DNA from: Planctomycetaceae bacterium
Lineage (GTDB): Bacteria > Planctomycetota > Planctomycetia > Pirellulales > Pirellulaceae
Assembly: GCA_020638995.1 (NCBI GenBank)
Contig: JACKHM010000006.1
Span: 1-64,000, forward strand
Length of the DNA: 64,000 nt
Direction of reading: 5' to 3'
Of this stretch, positions 52,189-61,678 are shown one piece after another. The notes under the pieces were generated by a model, which worked only from the letters and a program-made list of their open reading frames with translations, did not search any database and was not told the DNA's origin. Numbering within the stretch: the first letter of the stretch is position 1; each line of letters begins with the position of its first letter. The position numbers and the translations under genes are program-made.

Positions 52189-53277
52189 TCACCTCGATGC
52201 TTTGAGTCCCTTAACTACTGCCCGCAGTCGCTCGTTCTCGGCGGAATTCTCATCCAACGCCGTCTCCTTGAAAGCAGGGAGCAACTTGTCCCACACAATG
52301 TTCAATTCGGCTTGCATATTTCCGGTGTTCGCAGTGATTGCAATCACCGCATCTTGCTCTGGCAATACGATACAAAATTGTCCATCTTTGCCGTCGCCTC
52401 GAAAGGCCCCGTGACGACATCGCCAGAATTGAAAGCCATAACCTTGCTCCCAGTCAGAATCCGGATTGCTACCGTTGGACACTTGTCTCGAAGTTGCTTG
52501 TTCGATCCACTCCGCTGGTATCAGCTGCTTTCCGTTCCACTCGCCCTTTTGCAAATAGAGTTGGCCAAACTTGGCGATATCCTCGGTGCGAAGGTACAGG
52601 CCGTAACCGCCGATGGAAATTCCCTGCGGACTCGTCTCCCAGTCGGGCTTTTCGACACCCAATGGTTCGAACAGCCGCGGCGTTAGGTATTCGAGCACCG
52701 ACTCACCGGTCACCTTTTGCACAACAGCTGACAGCATGTAGGTCGCCGGCGTGTTGTAGCGGAAGTGTGTGCCAGGCTTATGCGGAACGGGGTGCGCGAG
52801 GAATGCCTTTGTCCAATGTTCTGCCTGCCGCCAATTAAGTTCATCTTGATGACCGGCATTCATCGTTAATAAATCGCGAATTCGCATCGCCTTCAAGTTC
52901 GTCGAGGGGTTCGGCGGCAAGTCGTTGGGAAAAAAACTAGTCACGTGATCGTCGACGTTTAACTTTCCTTCAGCCACCGCTAGGCCAACCGCCGTTGACG
53001 TAAAGCTCTTGCTCAGCGACCAGAGAACGTGTGGCCTATCCGCAGCTTCGGGCTGCCACCACGCTTCGGCGACGACATGGCCGTGACGGACCAGCATAAA
53101 ACTATGCATCGAGTTGACTTCTCGATCTGCCGTTTCGATGAAGTCGCGGATTGCGCTCGCCGAGATTCCTTGCGCCTCCGGCGTACTGCGCGGCATGGCA
53201 GTGCCTTGCGCAACCGATGTAATCGGAGAAGAAAACACTGCGGTCGCGGCTACGACAAAAAGACCAATGGATTTCAT
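52189..53277 (-). CDS. Exported serine hydrolase, beta-lactamase class C family
   Basis: 362 residues with signal peptide (SIGLFVVAATAVFSSPITSV). Active-site SxxK is Ser87-Leu-Ser-Lys90 in LWSLSKSFTSTAVG; the second motif region is RYNTPATYML. The family includes esterases and peptidases acting on cell-wall or small amide/ester substrates as well as true beta-lactamases. ATG 53277 gives the best signal peptide. Directly upstream of the sulfatase gene with only 8 bases between, so cotranscribed. Confidence 0.88.
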   Translation of the reverse strand: MKSIGLFVVAATAVFSSPITSVAQGTAMPRSTPEAQGISASAIRDFIETADREVNSMHSFMLVRHGHVVAEAWWQPEAADRPHVLWSLSKSFTSTAVGLAVAEGKLNVDDHVTSFFPNDLPPNPSTNLKAMRIRDLLTMNAGHQDELNWRQAEHWTKAFLAHPVPHKPGTHFRYNTPATYMLSAVVQKVTGESVLEYLTPRLFEPLGVEKPDWETSPQGISIGGYGLYLRTEDIAKFGQLYLQKGEWNGKQLIPAEWIEQATSRQVSNGSNPDSDWEQGYGFQFWRCRHGAFRGDGKDGQFCIVLPEQDAVIAITANTGNMQAELNIVWDKLLPAFKETALDENSAENERLRAVVKGLKASR

Positions 53278-53443
53278 GATGCGTTTTCCGGTTCTCAAGT
53301 TCGCATGACGGACGGTTTGTTGACGGACTCGGACTGTATTTTCTTTGCACTGGCGCCAGTCGCCACCGCATTACTTGCCATGTTCTGGCGCTATGCGCGT
53401 GCGATCAGTTCTGCCGCTGATTCAGCACGCTCGACTCGTTGGG

Positions 53444-54655
53444 TTACGGCGAGATTTCGCGAATTCGGATATCGCGGAACTTGATATTATTGGGTTCGCC
53501 ATGATCCTGCAGCCCGATGTATCCTTCTCCAGGACGGTCTTTCATGGCACCTTGATCAAGTTGCGTATCGATAATCTGTCGACCGTTCAATTCGACTTGA
53601 AGATGATTGCCAACGCAGCAGACGACCATTCGGTTCCACTGGTGCGGTGGGCGTGACATGTTCGCCGATGCCGCAGCCGTGCCGATGATACCGCCGTGAT
53701 CGTGCGGTCCGAGCGGCCCTTCTTTCATTGACGAGTCCAGAATCTGGGCCTCAATACCTTTGCTGACAGGGTCGTTTTGATCGCCGACGCGAAAGTAAAC
53801 GCCGCTGTTGCCGCCTGGTGGGTAGGCATACTCGACATCCAGTACGAAATCTTTGTACTTCGTTTCCGACCAGAGATACGCATCGAAGCGCTGCCAGCCC
53901 TTTTCCCCGGTGCGAGGCTGGATCAGCAGGGAACGGTGGTCCGGTTGCGGAATCCAGTTGCCGGTCGTCTTCCAACCCGTCAGATCTTGGCCGTTGTACA
54001 ACGATTTGAATTCCGAAAGGTCTCGCAGCTTCAGGTTTCGCCATCGGACTTCGAAAGGACCTTGGCCCGCGCCGATGCCGTGTACCTGCAATCCGATGAA
54101 GCCTTTTGGATGCGATTGATATCGTTCTTCATGCGTTAAGTCCGAGATTGGTTCGCCATTGATCCACGTTTGAATCGTGTTGCCGAAGGCCAAAACGTGA
54201 TAAGCATTCCACTCACCGTCCTTAAAGTGCGAATGAGCTTTGCGATCTTCGTCGGGTGTCATCCAGCCGCCCGCTGACTCGCCATAGATGTATCCGGCCA
54301 TGCCATCGAGCGAGATTTCCACCTGGGGGCCGTTGACCCGGCCTTCAGGCGTATCGCCCACGCTTTGCGATCGAATTTGTACGCCAGAGTTCAAAGCAGC
54401 ATCGACTTTGACTTCGAACATCAACTCGAAGTCCCCGTATAACTTGTCACTGCACAGGAACGAGTTTGGGCTACCATCGGAAGTCTTGCCAACGATCGCG
54501 CCGTCTTCTACACGATACGTCGCGGTGCCGTTCCGTTGACTCCACCCGTCAAGAGTTTTTCCATTAAACAGCTCAACAAATCCACAATTATCGGCTCGCG
54601 CTGGAGCTATGGCGGCAAGGGTGAGTAACAGACACGCGATCGTAGAACGTGGCAT
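53444..54655 (-). CDS. Exported protein with two DUF1080 (3-keto-disaccharide hydrolase-like) domains
   Basis: 403 residues, signal peptide STIACLLLTLAAIAPARA. Two DUF1080 beta-jellyroll domains: residues about 25-210 (ELFNGKTLDGWSQRNGTATY, VDAALNSGVQIRSQS) and 215-403 (SLYNGQDLTGWKTTGNWIPQ, PGGNSGVYFRVGDQND). Members bind or cleave sugars, including 3-keto-glycosides. It may belong with the upstream serine hydrolase and sulfatase as one glycan-use unit on the same strand (gap 166 bases). Confidence 0.87.
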   Translation of the reverse strand: MPRSTIACLLLTLAAIAPARADNCGFVELFNGKTLDGWSQRNGTATYRVEDGAIVGKTSDGSPNSFLCSDKLYGDFELMFEVKVDAALNSGVQIRSQSVGDTPEGRVNGPQVEISLDGMAGYIYGESAGGWMTPDEDRKAHSHFKDGEWNAYHVLAFGNTIQTWINGEPISDLTHEERYQSHPKGFIGLQVHGIGAGQGPFEVRWRNLKLRDLSEFKSLYNGQDLTGWKTTGNWIPQPDHRSLLIQPRTGEKGWQRFDAYLWSETKYKDFVLDVEYAYPPGGNSGVYFRVGDQNDPVSKGIEAQILDSSMKEGPLGPHDHGGIIGTAAASANMSRPPHQWNRMVVCCVGNHLQVELNGRQIIDTQLDQGAMKDRPGEGYIGLQDHGEPNNIKFRDIRIREISP

Positions 54656-55188
54656 CGTAATTTCCTTCTAGTGTAATCTTGGAGCGGAGACTCGTTGGTC
54701 AACGGTAAGGAGCCTTTCACGCTACATGATACACAAACGGCGGTTGTCGTATTGCGGCTGATAAACGCAATTTCCGATGCTCCGTTTCGCTGACCGCGGG
54801 CGGTGAAATGAAGATTGGACTTTGCCTACAGGAGAGAAGTCATGCCATGAGAACGGCCAGATTGTGGGCGAGAACCTGATGCGCGATCAGGAAGCCAAGC
54901 TGCCTGCGGCAGCATTGCGATGGCGTAAATCTCGTACACAATCAGGATACAGCGTGCGTTACCGGCGGCCATCGAGAATGGTTAGCGAGTCGTCGCGCAG
55001 CCTCCGAAGAATTCGCGGCGCTGAAGTTGCGGTGGAGAAATCGTCAAGAACGCAAATGGCGGTTCGCACTACGGGAGTACGAACCGCCAAAGTTGAGCAT
55101 CATGATGCAGTCGACGCTGGAAGCCAACTCGCATTAGAGCATCGCCGGAGCCTCTACACCGAAAGGCTCGCGTGTGATGCGATCCTCA
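54656..55188. other. Intergenic stretch, no gene seen
   Basis: About 530 bases. Frames on the + strand here are short or antisense to the cysteine-rich gene. The only clear structure is the hairpin at 55057-55089, listed separately. Confidence 0.5.
55057..55089 (-). terminator. Strong hairpin downstream of the cysteine-rich protein gene
   Basis: TGGCGGTTCG (55057-55066) pairs perfectly with CGAACCGCCA (55080-55089), with a 13-base loop that can pair internally (ACT/AGT). On the minus strand it lies 100 bases past the stop at 55189 and is followed by TTTGCG. A short T-run makes it a weak intrinsic terminator at best. Confidence 0.45.
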
Positions 55189-55698
55189 CTACTTCTGGCT
55201 TGCTGACTTCTGGCAAGCACCTTTGTCGCAGCCACCCTTTTGGCAAGCGCCATCGTCACATCCACCCTTTTGGCAAGCGCCCTTGTCGCCGCCCTTTTGG
55301 CAGGCACCCTTGTCGCAGCCGCTCTTTTGGCAAGCGCCACCGTCACATCCACCCTTTTGGCAGGCACCCTTGTCGCCACCCTTCTGGCAAGCACCTTTGT
55401 CGCAACCGCCCTTTTGGCAAGCTCCCTTGTCACCGCCCTTTTGGCAGGCACCGTCACCGCAACCACCCTTTTGGCACGCTCCGTCACCCTTCTGGCAAGC
55501 GCCATTACCCTTCTGGCAAGCGCCATTACCCTTTTGGCAAGCTCCGTCGCCCTTCTGGCAGGCGTCGGACTTTTGAGCGGCCCCTTTGCCCATTCGTCGG
55601 GCGAACAATTCAAACGCGTCAGCTTCCTGTACGCTGAAAAACAGAAGTCCGCAGATCGCGATTGCGGCAAGCAGGAAACGCTGTGGCTTTACATTCAT
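55189..55698 (-). CDS. Small exported cysteine-rich repeat protein (14 x CQK)
   Basis: 169 residues. Signal peptide FLLAAIAICGLLFFSVQEAD, then a short linker (FELFARRMGKGAAQKSD) and about 130 residues of repeats built on GACQKG, alternating with GGCDKG and GGDKG. I count fourteen CQK units and six further GC units, about twenty cysteines, with Lys and Asp at regular positions. Spacing of successive Cys is 6 or 4-5-4 style. No known family. The start ATG 55698 follows AAGGACTCAAAAG. Disulfide-linked surface filament, metal binding or a peptide substrate are guesses. Confidence 0.72.
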   Translation of the reverse strand: MNVKPQRFLLAAIAICGLLFFSVQEADAFELFARRMGKGAAQKSDACQKGDGACQKGNGACQKGNGACQKGDGACQKGGCGDGACQKGGDKGACQKGGCDKGACQKGGDKGACQKGGCDGGACQKSGCDKGACQKGGDKGACQKGGCDDGACQKGGCDKGACQKSASQK

Positions 55699-56056
55699 CT
55701 TTTGAGTCCTTATCAGTTTGCAGCTTGTTTTGGAACGGTTCAGTCGAGAGGAGTCATCCCGCACGAGTACATGGCCGAGTCTTGCGGGCTGCGCCAGTGG
55801 GTTAGGATTCCCTGCTAGAGAACATCGACGCCAAACACTCGTTGGGAGAGAAGTATTTGGACCGTTCGCGCATTCCGTACGATCCGACCGACTGATATCA
55901 GACGCAATCGTGGTGCAGACATGTTGTTGCGCACACGGCCAGTTGGTTCCGAGCGGCAACGACACCTCGAAACTGAAATACGGCTGGAGCGTTTCGCGGC
56001 AGTCTGTTGGACGACACTAGTGCGCCAAATGACTCCACAAGCCGGTATCGCTTCGT
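55699..56056. other. Upstream region of the cysteine-rich gene, nothing else seen
   Basis: About 360 bases between the cysteine-rich gene start and the epimerase-like gene stop, both on the minus strand. An in-frame extension of the cysteine-rich ORF to 55965 exists but has no signal-peptide logic. No promoter, hairpin or small gene could be called. Confidence 0.4.
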
Positions 56057-56947
56057 CTAAGTAGACACATTCTCAATCGCTCGTTCGAGTCGCTCACGCG
56101 ATCGCCGCAATCCCTCGAAACCACCAAATTCGATCCCGCAATAACCTGTGAAGCCCGCGTCTAGCACGATTCGCAGCATGCGTTCAAAGTCGAGTGGTGA
56201 TTGCCCTGCTTTGTCATCCCAAACGACGTCCTTGACAGATACTCCCTTCGCCCATTTCATCAGTTTTTTCACTCCGCGATAGGAGTCATAAGTCTCGCCG
56301 TCTTTGATGCGAAAATTCCCGAAGTCGGGCAGCGTGCCGCAGCGTTCGTGATCTACTTTTGCAATTACTTCGGCGAGCCAGTCTGCGTTACTGGATAAAC
56401 CGCCATGGTTCTCGACAATCACGTTCAGGTTCTGCTCGGCGCTGAATTCTGTCAGTCGAGCTAAGCCGTCTGCTGCGAGTGCGACTTGTTGCTCCCACGT
56501 GCCTGAACTCGCTGCGTTCACACGAATCGAGTGGCAGCCGAGAAACTTAGCCGCATCGATCCACTTGCGATGATTGTCAACGGTTTTGCTGCGTCGAGCG
56601 CTATCCGGGTCGCCGATGTTTCCCTCGCGATCACACATGATCAATAAACTTTTCACACCAAGATCCGCAGCACGCTGTTTCATGTCGCGCAAGTAATTGG
56701 TATCCGTTGCCTTGTCCATGAAGAATTGATTCACGTACTCGACCGCTTCGATTCCGTGATCGCTTGCCACTTTTGCGAAATCTAGATTATCGATCATTCC
56801 TTCGCGGATCTCTTTGTTGAGCGTCCACTGGGCCAGTGAAATCTTGAGTCGAGAAGTGGTATCTCCGGCGGCAACGAAAGGCTTTGCCAAGGCGAAAGCG
56901 GTGATGCCGGATTGGACAAGAAATCGGCGACGGTTGGATTTAATCAC
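56057..56947 (-). CDS. Tat-exported TIM-barrel sugar phosphate isomerase/epimerase-like protein
   Basis: 296 residues with a Tat-like leader (NRRRFLVQSGITAFALAKPF). TIM-barrel AP-endonuclease-2 superfamily motifs: VASDHGIEAVEYVNQFFMD, LNVIVENHGGLSSNADWL (metal-binding Glu/His), GTLPDFGNFRI, GYCGIEFGGFEGL (Glu). Relatives include hydroxypyruvate isomerase and inosose or xylose isomerase-like proteins. In planctomycetes such exported copies are common and their sugar substrate is unknown. Confidence 0.85.
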   Translation of the reverse strand: MIKSNRRRFLVQSGITAFALAKPFVAAGDTTSRLKISLAQWTLNKEIREGMIDNLDFAKVASDHGIEAVEYVNQFFMDKATDTNYLRDMKQRAADLGVKSLLIMCDREGNIGDPDSARRSKTVDNHRKWIDAAKFLGCHSIRVNAASSGTWEQQVALAADGLARLTEFSAEQNLNVIVENHGGLSSNADWLAEVIAKVDHERCGTLPDFGNFRIKDGETYDSYRGVKKLMKWAKGVSVKDVVWDDKAGQSPLDFERMLRIVLDAGFTGYCGIEFGGFEGLRRSRERLERAIENVST

Positions 56948-57180
56948 TTGCTCGTTCTCCGAAGGAGGGAATTGGTCGGGCCGCTTGTCAATTTGAATTC
57001 GTTGTCTAGATCATAACCGGATTTGCGACCTAATGTCGCCAAAGGGACGTCGCCGGCCCTCGTTCCCACGGACTTGGGCGTCTGCCAGCGCAACATCGGC
57101 TCCTCACAAACTAAAATACATGCAGTACAATGCGTTTCGTAGTGGTAATCGTATGTCGTCTGTTAACAAAAGGTGAACTC

Positions 57181-58092
57181 ATGCAAAAGCGTGGGATTGT
57201 GGTTGCGATACTCGTGACTGCTCTCATCATAGGACTCACGACTCAAGAGTCCCTAGCGCAGGGCGGAACTCTGCGAGAGCGAGTTTTGAAACGATTGGAT
57301 ACCGACGGTGATGGAACATTGTCGCGCAGCGAACGTAGTGCGGCTAGAGAGGCTATCACCTTTGATCGCGCCGAAGAGATGACTTGGAGTGTAGGAGAGT
57401 TAAAGCGTGAGGCGATTGTCTATCCGCCCAAGCAAAAGACCGTGACCGGTTCACCCGTGGTGTTCGGGTTTCACGGTCATGGAGGATCTGCTCGGAACGC
57501 TTCGCGTAGTTTCGGTTTTGAGCGACTCTGGCCCGAAGCGCTCGTGGTCTACATGCAAGGTATTCCGACGCCGGGTCGACTAACCGACCCAGAGGGAAAG
57601 AGAAACGGCTGGCAGCATGATGTGGGCGAGCAGGGGGATCGTGATCTGAAGTTCTTCGACGCGGTGCTCGCGACTCTGCGAGAAAAGTACGATATCGATG
57701 AACATCGCGTTTATGCTACCGGACATTCGAATGGCGGTGGCTTTACCTATCTGCTATGGGCCACTCGACCAGATGTATTTGCTGCATTCGCGCCGTCGGC
57801 TGCGACTTCTCGTCGATTGCAAGAGTTGACACCCAAGCCTGCTCTGCACATCGCGGGTCGGAATGACAATCTGGTCCTGTTTAGCTGGCAGGAACGGGCG
57901 ATTGCGGCCGTCAAGAAAACGAACGGTTGTTCGGTGAACGGAAGCAAGTGGGCAGAAGATTGCACCGAGTTTTCTTCGGAGTCGGGGACTCCCTTCATCG
58001 CCTACATTCACGATGGAACCCACAAATATCCAGCCGACGCGTCGCCTTTGATCGTGCGATTCTTCAAGGAGCACGCGGGCGGTGATGAGTGA
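57181..58092 (+). CDS. Secreted esterase (PHB depolymerase / feruloyl esterase type) with EF-hand
   Basis: 303 residues: signal peptide (IVVAILVTALIIGLTTQESL), EF-hand-like loop DTDGDGTLSRSE (about residues 41-52) and an alpha/beta hydrolase of the LpqC/CE1 type with oxyanion region FGFHGHGGSARN, nucleophile elbow ATGHSNGGGFTY and a C-terminal HDGTHKYP supplying His. The EF-hand fused to hydrolases is a planctomycete habit. ATG 57181 has AAAGGTGA 5 bases upstream; the ORF opens earlier with no signal. Confidence 0.86.
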   Translation: MQKRGIVVAILVTALIIGLTTQESLAQGGTLRERVLKRLDTDGDGTLSRSERSAAREAITFDRAEEMTWSVGELKREAIVYPPKQKTVTGSPVVFGFHGHGGSARNASRSFGFERLWPEALVVYMQGIPTPGRLTDPEGKRNGWQHDVGEQGDRDLKFFDAVLATLREKYDIDEHRVYATGHSNGGGFTYLLWATRPDVFAAFAPSAATSRRLQELTPKPALHIAGRNDNLVLFSWQERAIAAVKKTNGCSVNGSKWAEDCTEFSSESGTPFIAYIHDGTHKYPADASPLIVRFFKEHAGGDE

Positions 58093-58158
58093 TTTGATTT
58101 GTAAGAAGACATAGGATTCTTTAACGCCGTCCCGACGTCAACACCAATGGGAGCACCG

Positions 58159-58944
58159 ATGAAGTCCAACTCGATAAAAAGCAAATTGCAAGCTGGCGGT
58201 GTATCGATTGGAACATTTATGTTCGAGTTCGACACGACGGGGATTGGTCGCATCGCGTCGGAAGCGGGTGCTGAGTTCGCAGTGTTCGACATGGAGCACA
58301 CCGGTTGGAGCATGGAAACGATTCGGATGCTGGTAGCGACATCACGTTCGACTGAAATGCTGCCAATCGTTCGCATTCCGACAACCGAGTATCACTTCAT
58401 TGCGCGAGTTCTCGATATGGGAGCAACCGGGATTATGGTGCCGATGGTGGAGTCGGTCGAGCAAGCGCAGCGGATCGTCGACTCGGCAAAGTATCCACCC
58501 ACCGGACGTCGAGGCGCTGCGTTTTGTATTGCCCATGATGACTATTCGAATGGCGATATCGTTGAGAAAATTAACTTTGCAAACAACGAGGGAATTCTAA
58601 TTGCGCAAATCGAAACCGTTGCAGGAGTTGCCAATGCCGACGCCATTGCAGCCGTCGAAGGTATCGACGTGCTGTGGATTGGCCACTTTGATTTGACGAG
58701 TTCGCTAGGCATCCCCGGACAATTTGAGCACCCGAAATTCAAGGCGGCCGTGGATACAGTGCTGGCCGCTTGTAGAAGTCACGGCAAGATTCCAGGCTTT
58801 TTGGCCGGTGATGTCGCAACCGGCAGGGACGTACTCAATCAGGGCTTCCGCATGATCGCTTATGGCGGAGACCTTTGGCTCTATCAAGCCGCACTACGCC
58901 GCGGTATTTGCGAACTGAATGACCACTTGGCTGCCGGTCGCTAA
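58159..58944 (+). CDS. HpcH/HpaI family aldolase
   Basis: 261 residues in the 2-keto-3-deoxy acid/citramalate aldolase family (TIM barrel). Motifs: GTFMFEFDTTGIGRIASEAG, FDMEHTGWS (catalytic His), MVPMVESVEQAQRI, ILIAQIETVAGVANAD (metal-binding Glu) and VLWIGHFDLTSSLGIPGQ (metal-binding Asp). It would cleave or form 2-keto-3-deoxy-aldonate or related hydroxy acids with pyruvate. Start at ATG 58159 has GGGAG 4 bases upstream; ATG 58147 is an alternative. Confidence 0.88.
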   Translation: MKSNSIKSKLQAGGVSIGTFMFEFDTTGIGRIASEAGAEFAVFDMEHTGWSMETIRMLVATSRSTEMLPIVRIPTTEYHFIARVLDMGATGIMVPMVESVEQAQRIVDSAKYPPTGRRGAAFCIAHDDYSNGDIVEKINFANNEGILIAQIETVAGVANADAIAAVEGIDVLWIGHFDLTSSLGIPGQFEHPKFKAAVDTVLAACRSHGKIPGFLAGDVATGRDVLNQGFRMIAYGGDLWLYQAALRRGICELNDHLAAGR

Positions 58945-58970
58945 TTGTCTCAAGCAACAAAACTGATGTC

Positions 58971-60530
58971 TCATGCCTCAACGCCAAGCAAGCTGCACGC
59001 TTCCTCGTAGCCGGCGGCGCGGAAGCCGTGCTCGTCTTCGCGATTGTAGCCGTACGCGCTAGCGGTCACTCGGGCGAGCCCGACAACTTGCCGCCAGCGG
59101 AAGGCTGGACGAATGGTCTGATACTCTTCGCGGACCGTGTGGTAATACTTCTCGCCGTGCAGTCGGCCATCCTCGCTGACAGCGTACTTAAGCATCAGAG
59201 CGTAAACGGGCTCGACGGCGTAACCGTGCTCACCATAGATCTGAATTGCGGCGGTGGCACGACCTTGATCGTTATGACGAATCGCGTCTTCAGCTTCCGC
59301 GAGCAATTTCGACGGATCGGAAACTGTGACGAGAGCTCGCTGTTCGTCGGTGGGATAGGCAGGAGTCTCAAACGGCGCGGACTGAACACCCGCATGATAC
59401 GCAGCAACGATAAGGCCCGAGGCCACGTGACGCGACTCAGCGACCCTCGCCATATTGCGCCACGCATTTGTCGCGTCGGACGAGTGGACGCCTGCTGAAT
59501 CACCGTGCGTACGCCACTTGTCGGCCCCTTGTCGAAGGACATACAAGTTGGACGCCAACGAAATCGCTTCGCCGACAACTTCCGGATCGATGCCCTCCGC
59601 AAGTGCAGCAGCAGCGGCTTCGGCAGCTTGTTCCCGCGAACACTGGTAAATTGTCTGGCTCAGTTCATTAACAGCCGCGTCGCCGGGATCGCGATCACCT
59701 AGCTTCTTACCGACAAGCTGGAATTGATCGAGCAATTTCGGCACTAAGGCTCGGATCGGCGACTCTGGGTAATTGTGCTCGATGCGAGACTGCTCGTGAT
59801 TGGCACAGAATCGCACGCATTGCCGCAGTAACGAGTAAGCATACTCCTTGCCAAGAAGACCCACTAAACCGTATGTACGATGAGCGAACACGAAACGATG
59901 TACGTTGAGGTCATCCTGCACGGCCGGCTGTAATGCATTCAAGGCGTCGAGGGGTGAATTACCCACTGTTGCGAGTAAATGTTCGCCACGGCCTACGTCG
60001 ACTTGCCGACAAGCTTCCCGGATTTGCTCGCCTAGATTCGAATCGTTTGCATGCTCGACAGCCTCAATAGCATCTAATGCGTGTAGCGTAGTCGCCGGTG
60101 CACCCCCAACATTTTGGATTTGCTGCGTGTTGCGGTAAAGAACTTTCAAAACCGGAAGCGGCCGACGATCTGCGGAAAGCTGCCTACTCATCTCAAGGGC
60201 AGGGAGCATGGCCATCGCCGTATGAAACCCCACGTAGTCACAACCGCCAAAGGTGACAGCATTTGCCAGAGCTCCCGCGGCGATGAGTTGTTTCAAGCTT
60301 GCTTCGCCCTTGAGAACCTTTGTAGCGAGAATCGGTTGGAGGCGTTCTGCTGGGGTGTTTCGCATCAACTCGACAAGCTTCTCGTATTCTCCGAGCCGGA
60401 TCGAGTCGCTCCCTTCCGAGGCGAACAACGTCGAAGCTCCCAGTTCGCTGGCCAGTGCTCCACCAAAACCAGCCGCCAGCATCCCTCGACCGACATCCGA
60501 TAGAAACTCGCGACGATTTGAAGGTGACAT
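58971..60530 (-). CDS. Uncharacterised Tat-exported protein
   Basis: 519 residues starting MSPSNRREFLSDVGRGMLAA, a Tat signal ending near residue 30. The mature part is all-helical (LKQLIAAGALANAVTFGGCD, QTIYQCSREQAAEAAAAALA, PVYALMLKYAVSEDGRLHGE) with many conserved-looking His/Cys residues. No family recognised; helical pairs such as EEYQTIRPAFRWRQVVGLAR give no fold clue. The frame extends to 60635, but only this ATG gives an export signal. Converges with the aldolase gene. Confidence 0.7.
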   Translation of the reverse strand: MSPSNRREFLSDVGRGMLAAGFGGALASELGASTLFASEGSDSIRLGEYEKLVELMRNTPAERLQPILATKVLKGEASLKQLIAAGALANAVTFGGCDYVGFHTAMAMLPALEMSRQLSADRRPLPVLKVLYRNTQQIQNVGGAPATTLHALDAIEAVEHANDSNLGEQIREACRQVDVGRGEHLLATVGNSPLDALNALQPAVQDDLNVHRFVFAHRTYGLVGLLGKEYAYSLLRQCVRFCANHEQSRIEHNYPESPIRALVPKLLDQFQLVGKKLGDRDPGDAAVNELSQTIYQCSREQAAEAAAAALAEGIDPEVVGEAISLASNLYVLRQGADKWRTHGDSAGVHSSDATNAWRNMARVAESRHVASGLIVAAYHAGVQSAPFETPAYPTDEQRALVTVSDPSKLLAEAEDAIRHNDQGRATAAIQIYGEHGYAVEPVYALMLKYAVSEDGRLHGEKYYHTVREEYQTIRPAFRWRQVVGLARVTASAYGYNREDEHGFRAAGYEEACSLLGVEA

Positions 60531-60751
60531 TGGAAGCTCCGATGGCTGAGGTTGTTTCCGAAAGATCTGACAGGCCGCAACAGCGCCGGTGCCGGGCCGC
60601 GGTACCGACCGGCACATTGTAACGCGTGTTCGCACGACTAGTACAGCGAATTAGAAACCGATTTCGCCAACACTCAGCAGCGCTCAATGGAAAAGAGAAC
60701 CCCCACCGATACAACTTGAACCGGGCCCGCTATTACGTTTCTCAACTCGCC

Positions 60752-61678
60752 TTACGTTTCACTTCGTTCCATTGCGCGTGGCAAGCGTTTGCACATTGTC
60801 ATCTCGTTGCCGTGAGCATTGTAAGAAACTTCGTCCATGAGCGATTCGATCAGTGTCAGCCCGCGAGTTCCTCCTTGTTCGAATCGATCCGTAGCGGTTC
60901 GGCTTGTAACAAACTTTGTGCTGAAACCTTGGCCCTGATCGCGAACGACAAAACGCACGTCGGTGGGCGTTAGGTGGACAATGACCAGTATCCGTCGCTC
61001 ACGAATGTGCGCTGCCTGTCGACGCTCGTCGACGAGTCGACTTAGAAGATGATCATCGAGTTCCGACCGTACTCTCGCAAGTTCGTGTTCGTCGATTTCA
61101 AGGTTGCCATGGTAGAGTGCGTTCATCAACGACTCTTCGAGCGCTTCGCCGGTACGTATTCGTTCAACCGTATCCCCGAACCCCTGGTCGGCCATGACTT
61201 CTTGGACATGATCGACGAATGTTCTCAACAACAGCAAGTCGTTCTCGAGCCAGAAGCGGCAGTTGTATTCAAGAATACATTTACCCAAACGGCGACGGTT
61301 TCTTTGCGCCAGAGAATGACTGACCACGCGATCGACCGTCTCGACCAATCGCTCCGCTCGCCGCGACTTTGGGACATAGCTGGCCGCGCCGGCTTCCAAG
61401 GATTCAAACGCGGTGGTCTCGTCTCCGTGGGCTGTCATCAATATCACCGGCAAGTCGGGATATTGACGCCTAACGTGACGCACCAATTCCAGGCCATCCA
61501 TTTCTGGCATAAGCAAGTCCGTCACAACCAGGTTGGGTCGATCCATCTCGATCTTTTGGATCGCTTCCCGTCCATTTTCCGCCAGAATGACTCGGTAACT
61601 TGGGTTCCGAATCAAGATCGACTCAACGAGCAGCCTTTCGACGGGCGAGTCGTCAACGATAAGTATCGTGGTTGTCAT
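60752..61678 (-). CDS. Response regulator with C-terminal RsbW-type ATPase domain
   Basis: 308 residues. Receiver domain 1-120 with VDDSP, phospho-acceptor Asp54 in VVTDLLMPEMDGLE, ILMTAHG and conserved Lys in YVPKS. A linker about 130-170 leads to a GHKL/RsbW-type ATPase (about 175-300): EESLMNALYHGNLE (N box), VRDQGQGF and GTRGLTLIESLMDEV (G boxes). No His phosphorylation site is present, so it may act as an anti-sigma or partner-switch kinase gated by the receiver. Overlaps the upstream gene by 26 bases. Confidence 0.9.
   Translation of the reverse strand: MTTTILIVDDSPVERLLVESILIRNPSYRVILAENGREAIQKIEMDRPNLVVTDLLMPEMDGLELVRHVRRQYPDLPVILMTAHGDETTAFESLEAGAASYVPKSRRAERLVETVDRVVSHSLAQRNRRRLGKCILEYNCRFWLENDLLLLRTFVDHVQEVMADQGFGDTVERIRTGEALEESLMNALYHGNLEIDEHELARVRSELDDHLLSRLVDERRQAAHIRERRILVIVHLTPTDVRFVVRDQGQGFSTKFVTSRTATDRFEQGGTRGLTLIESLMDEVSYNAHGNEMTMCKRLPRAMERSET

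Noticed and set aside
54822..55637. A + strand frame rich in HPFGKRHRH-type His/Arg repeats and another with FWQAPLSPP repeats (55223-55576)
   Set aside because: Both are antisense images of the CQK-repeat gene on the minus strand, which alone has a signal peptide and ribosome site.
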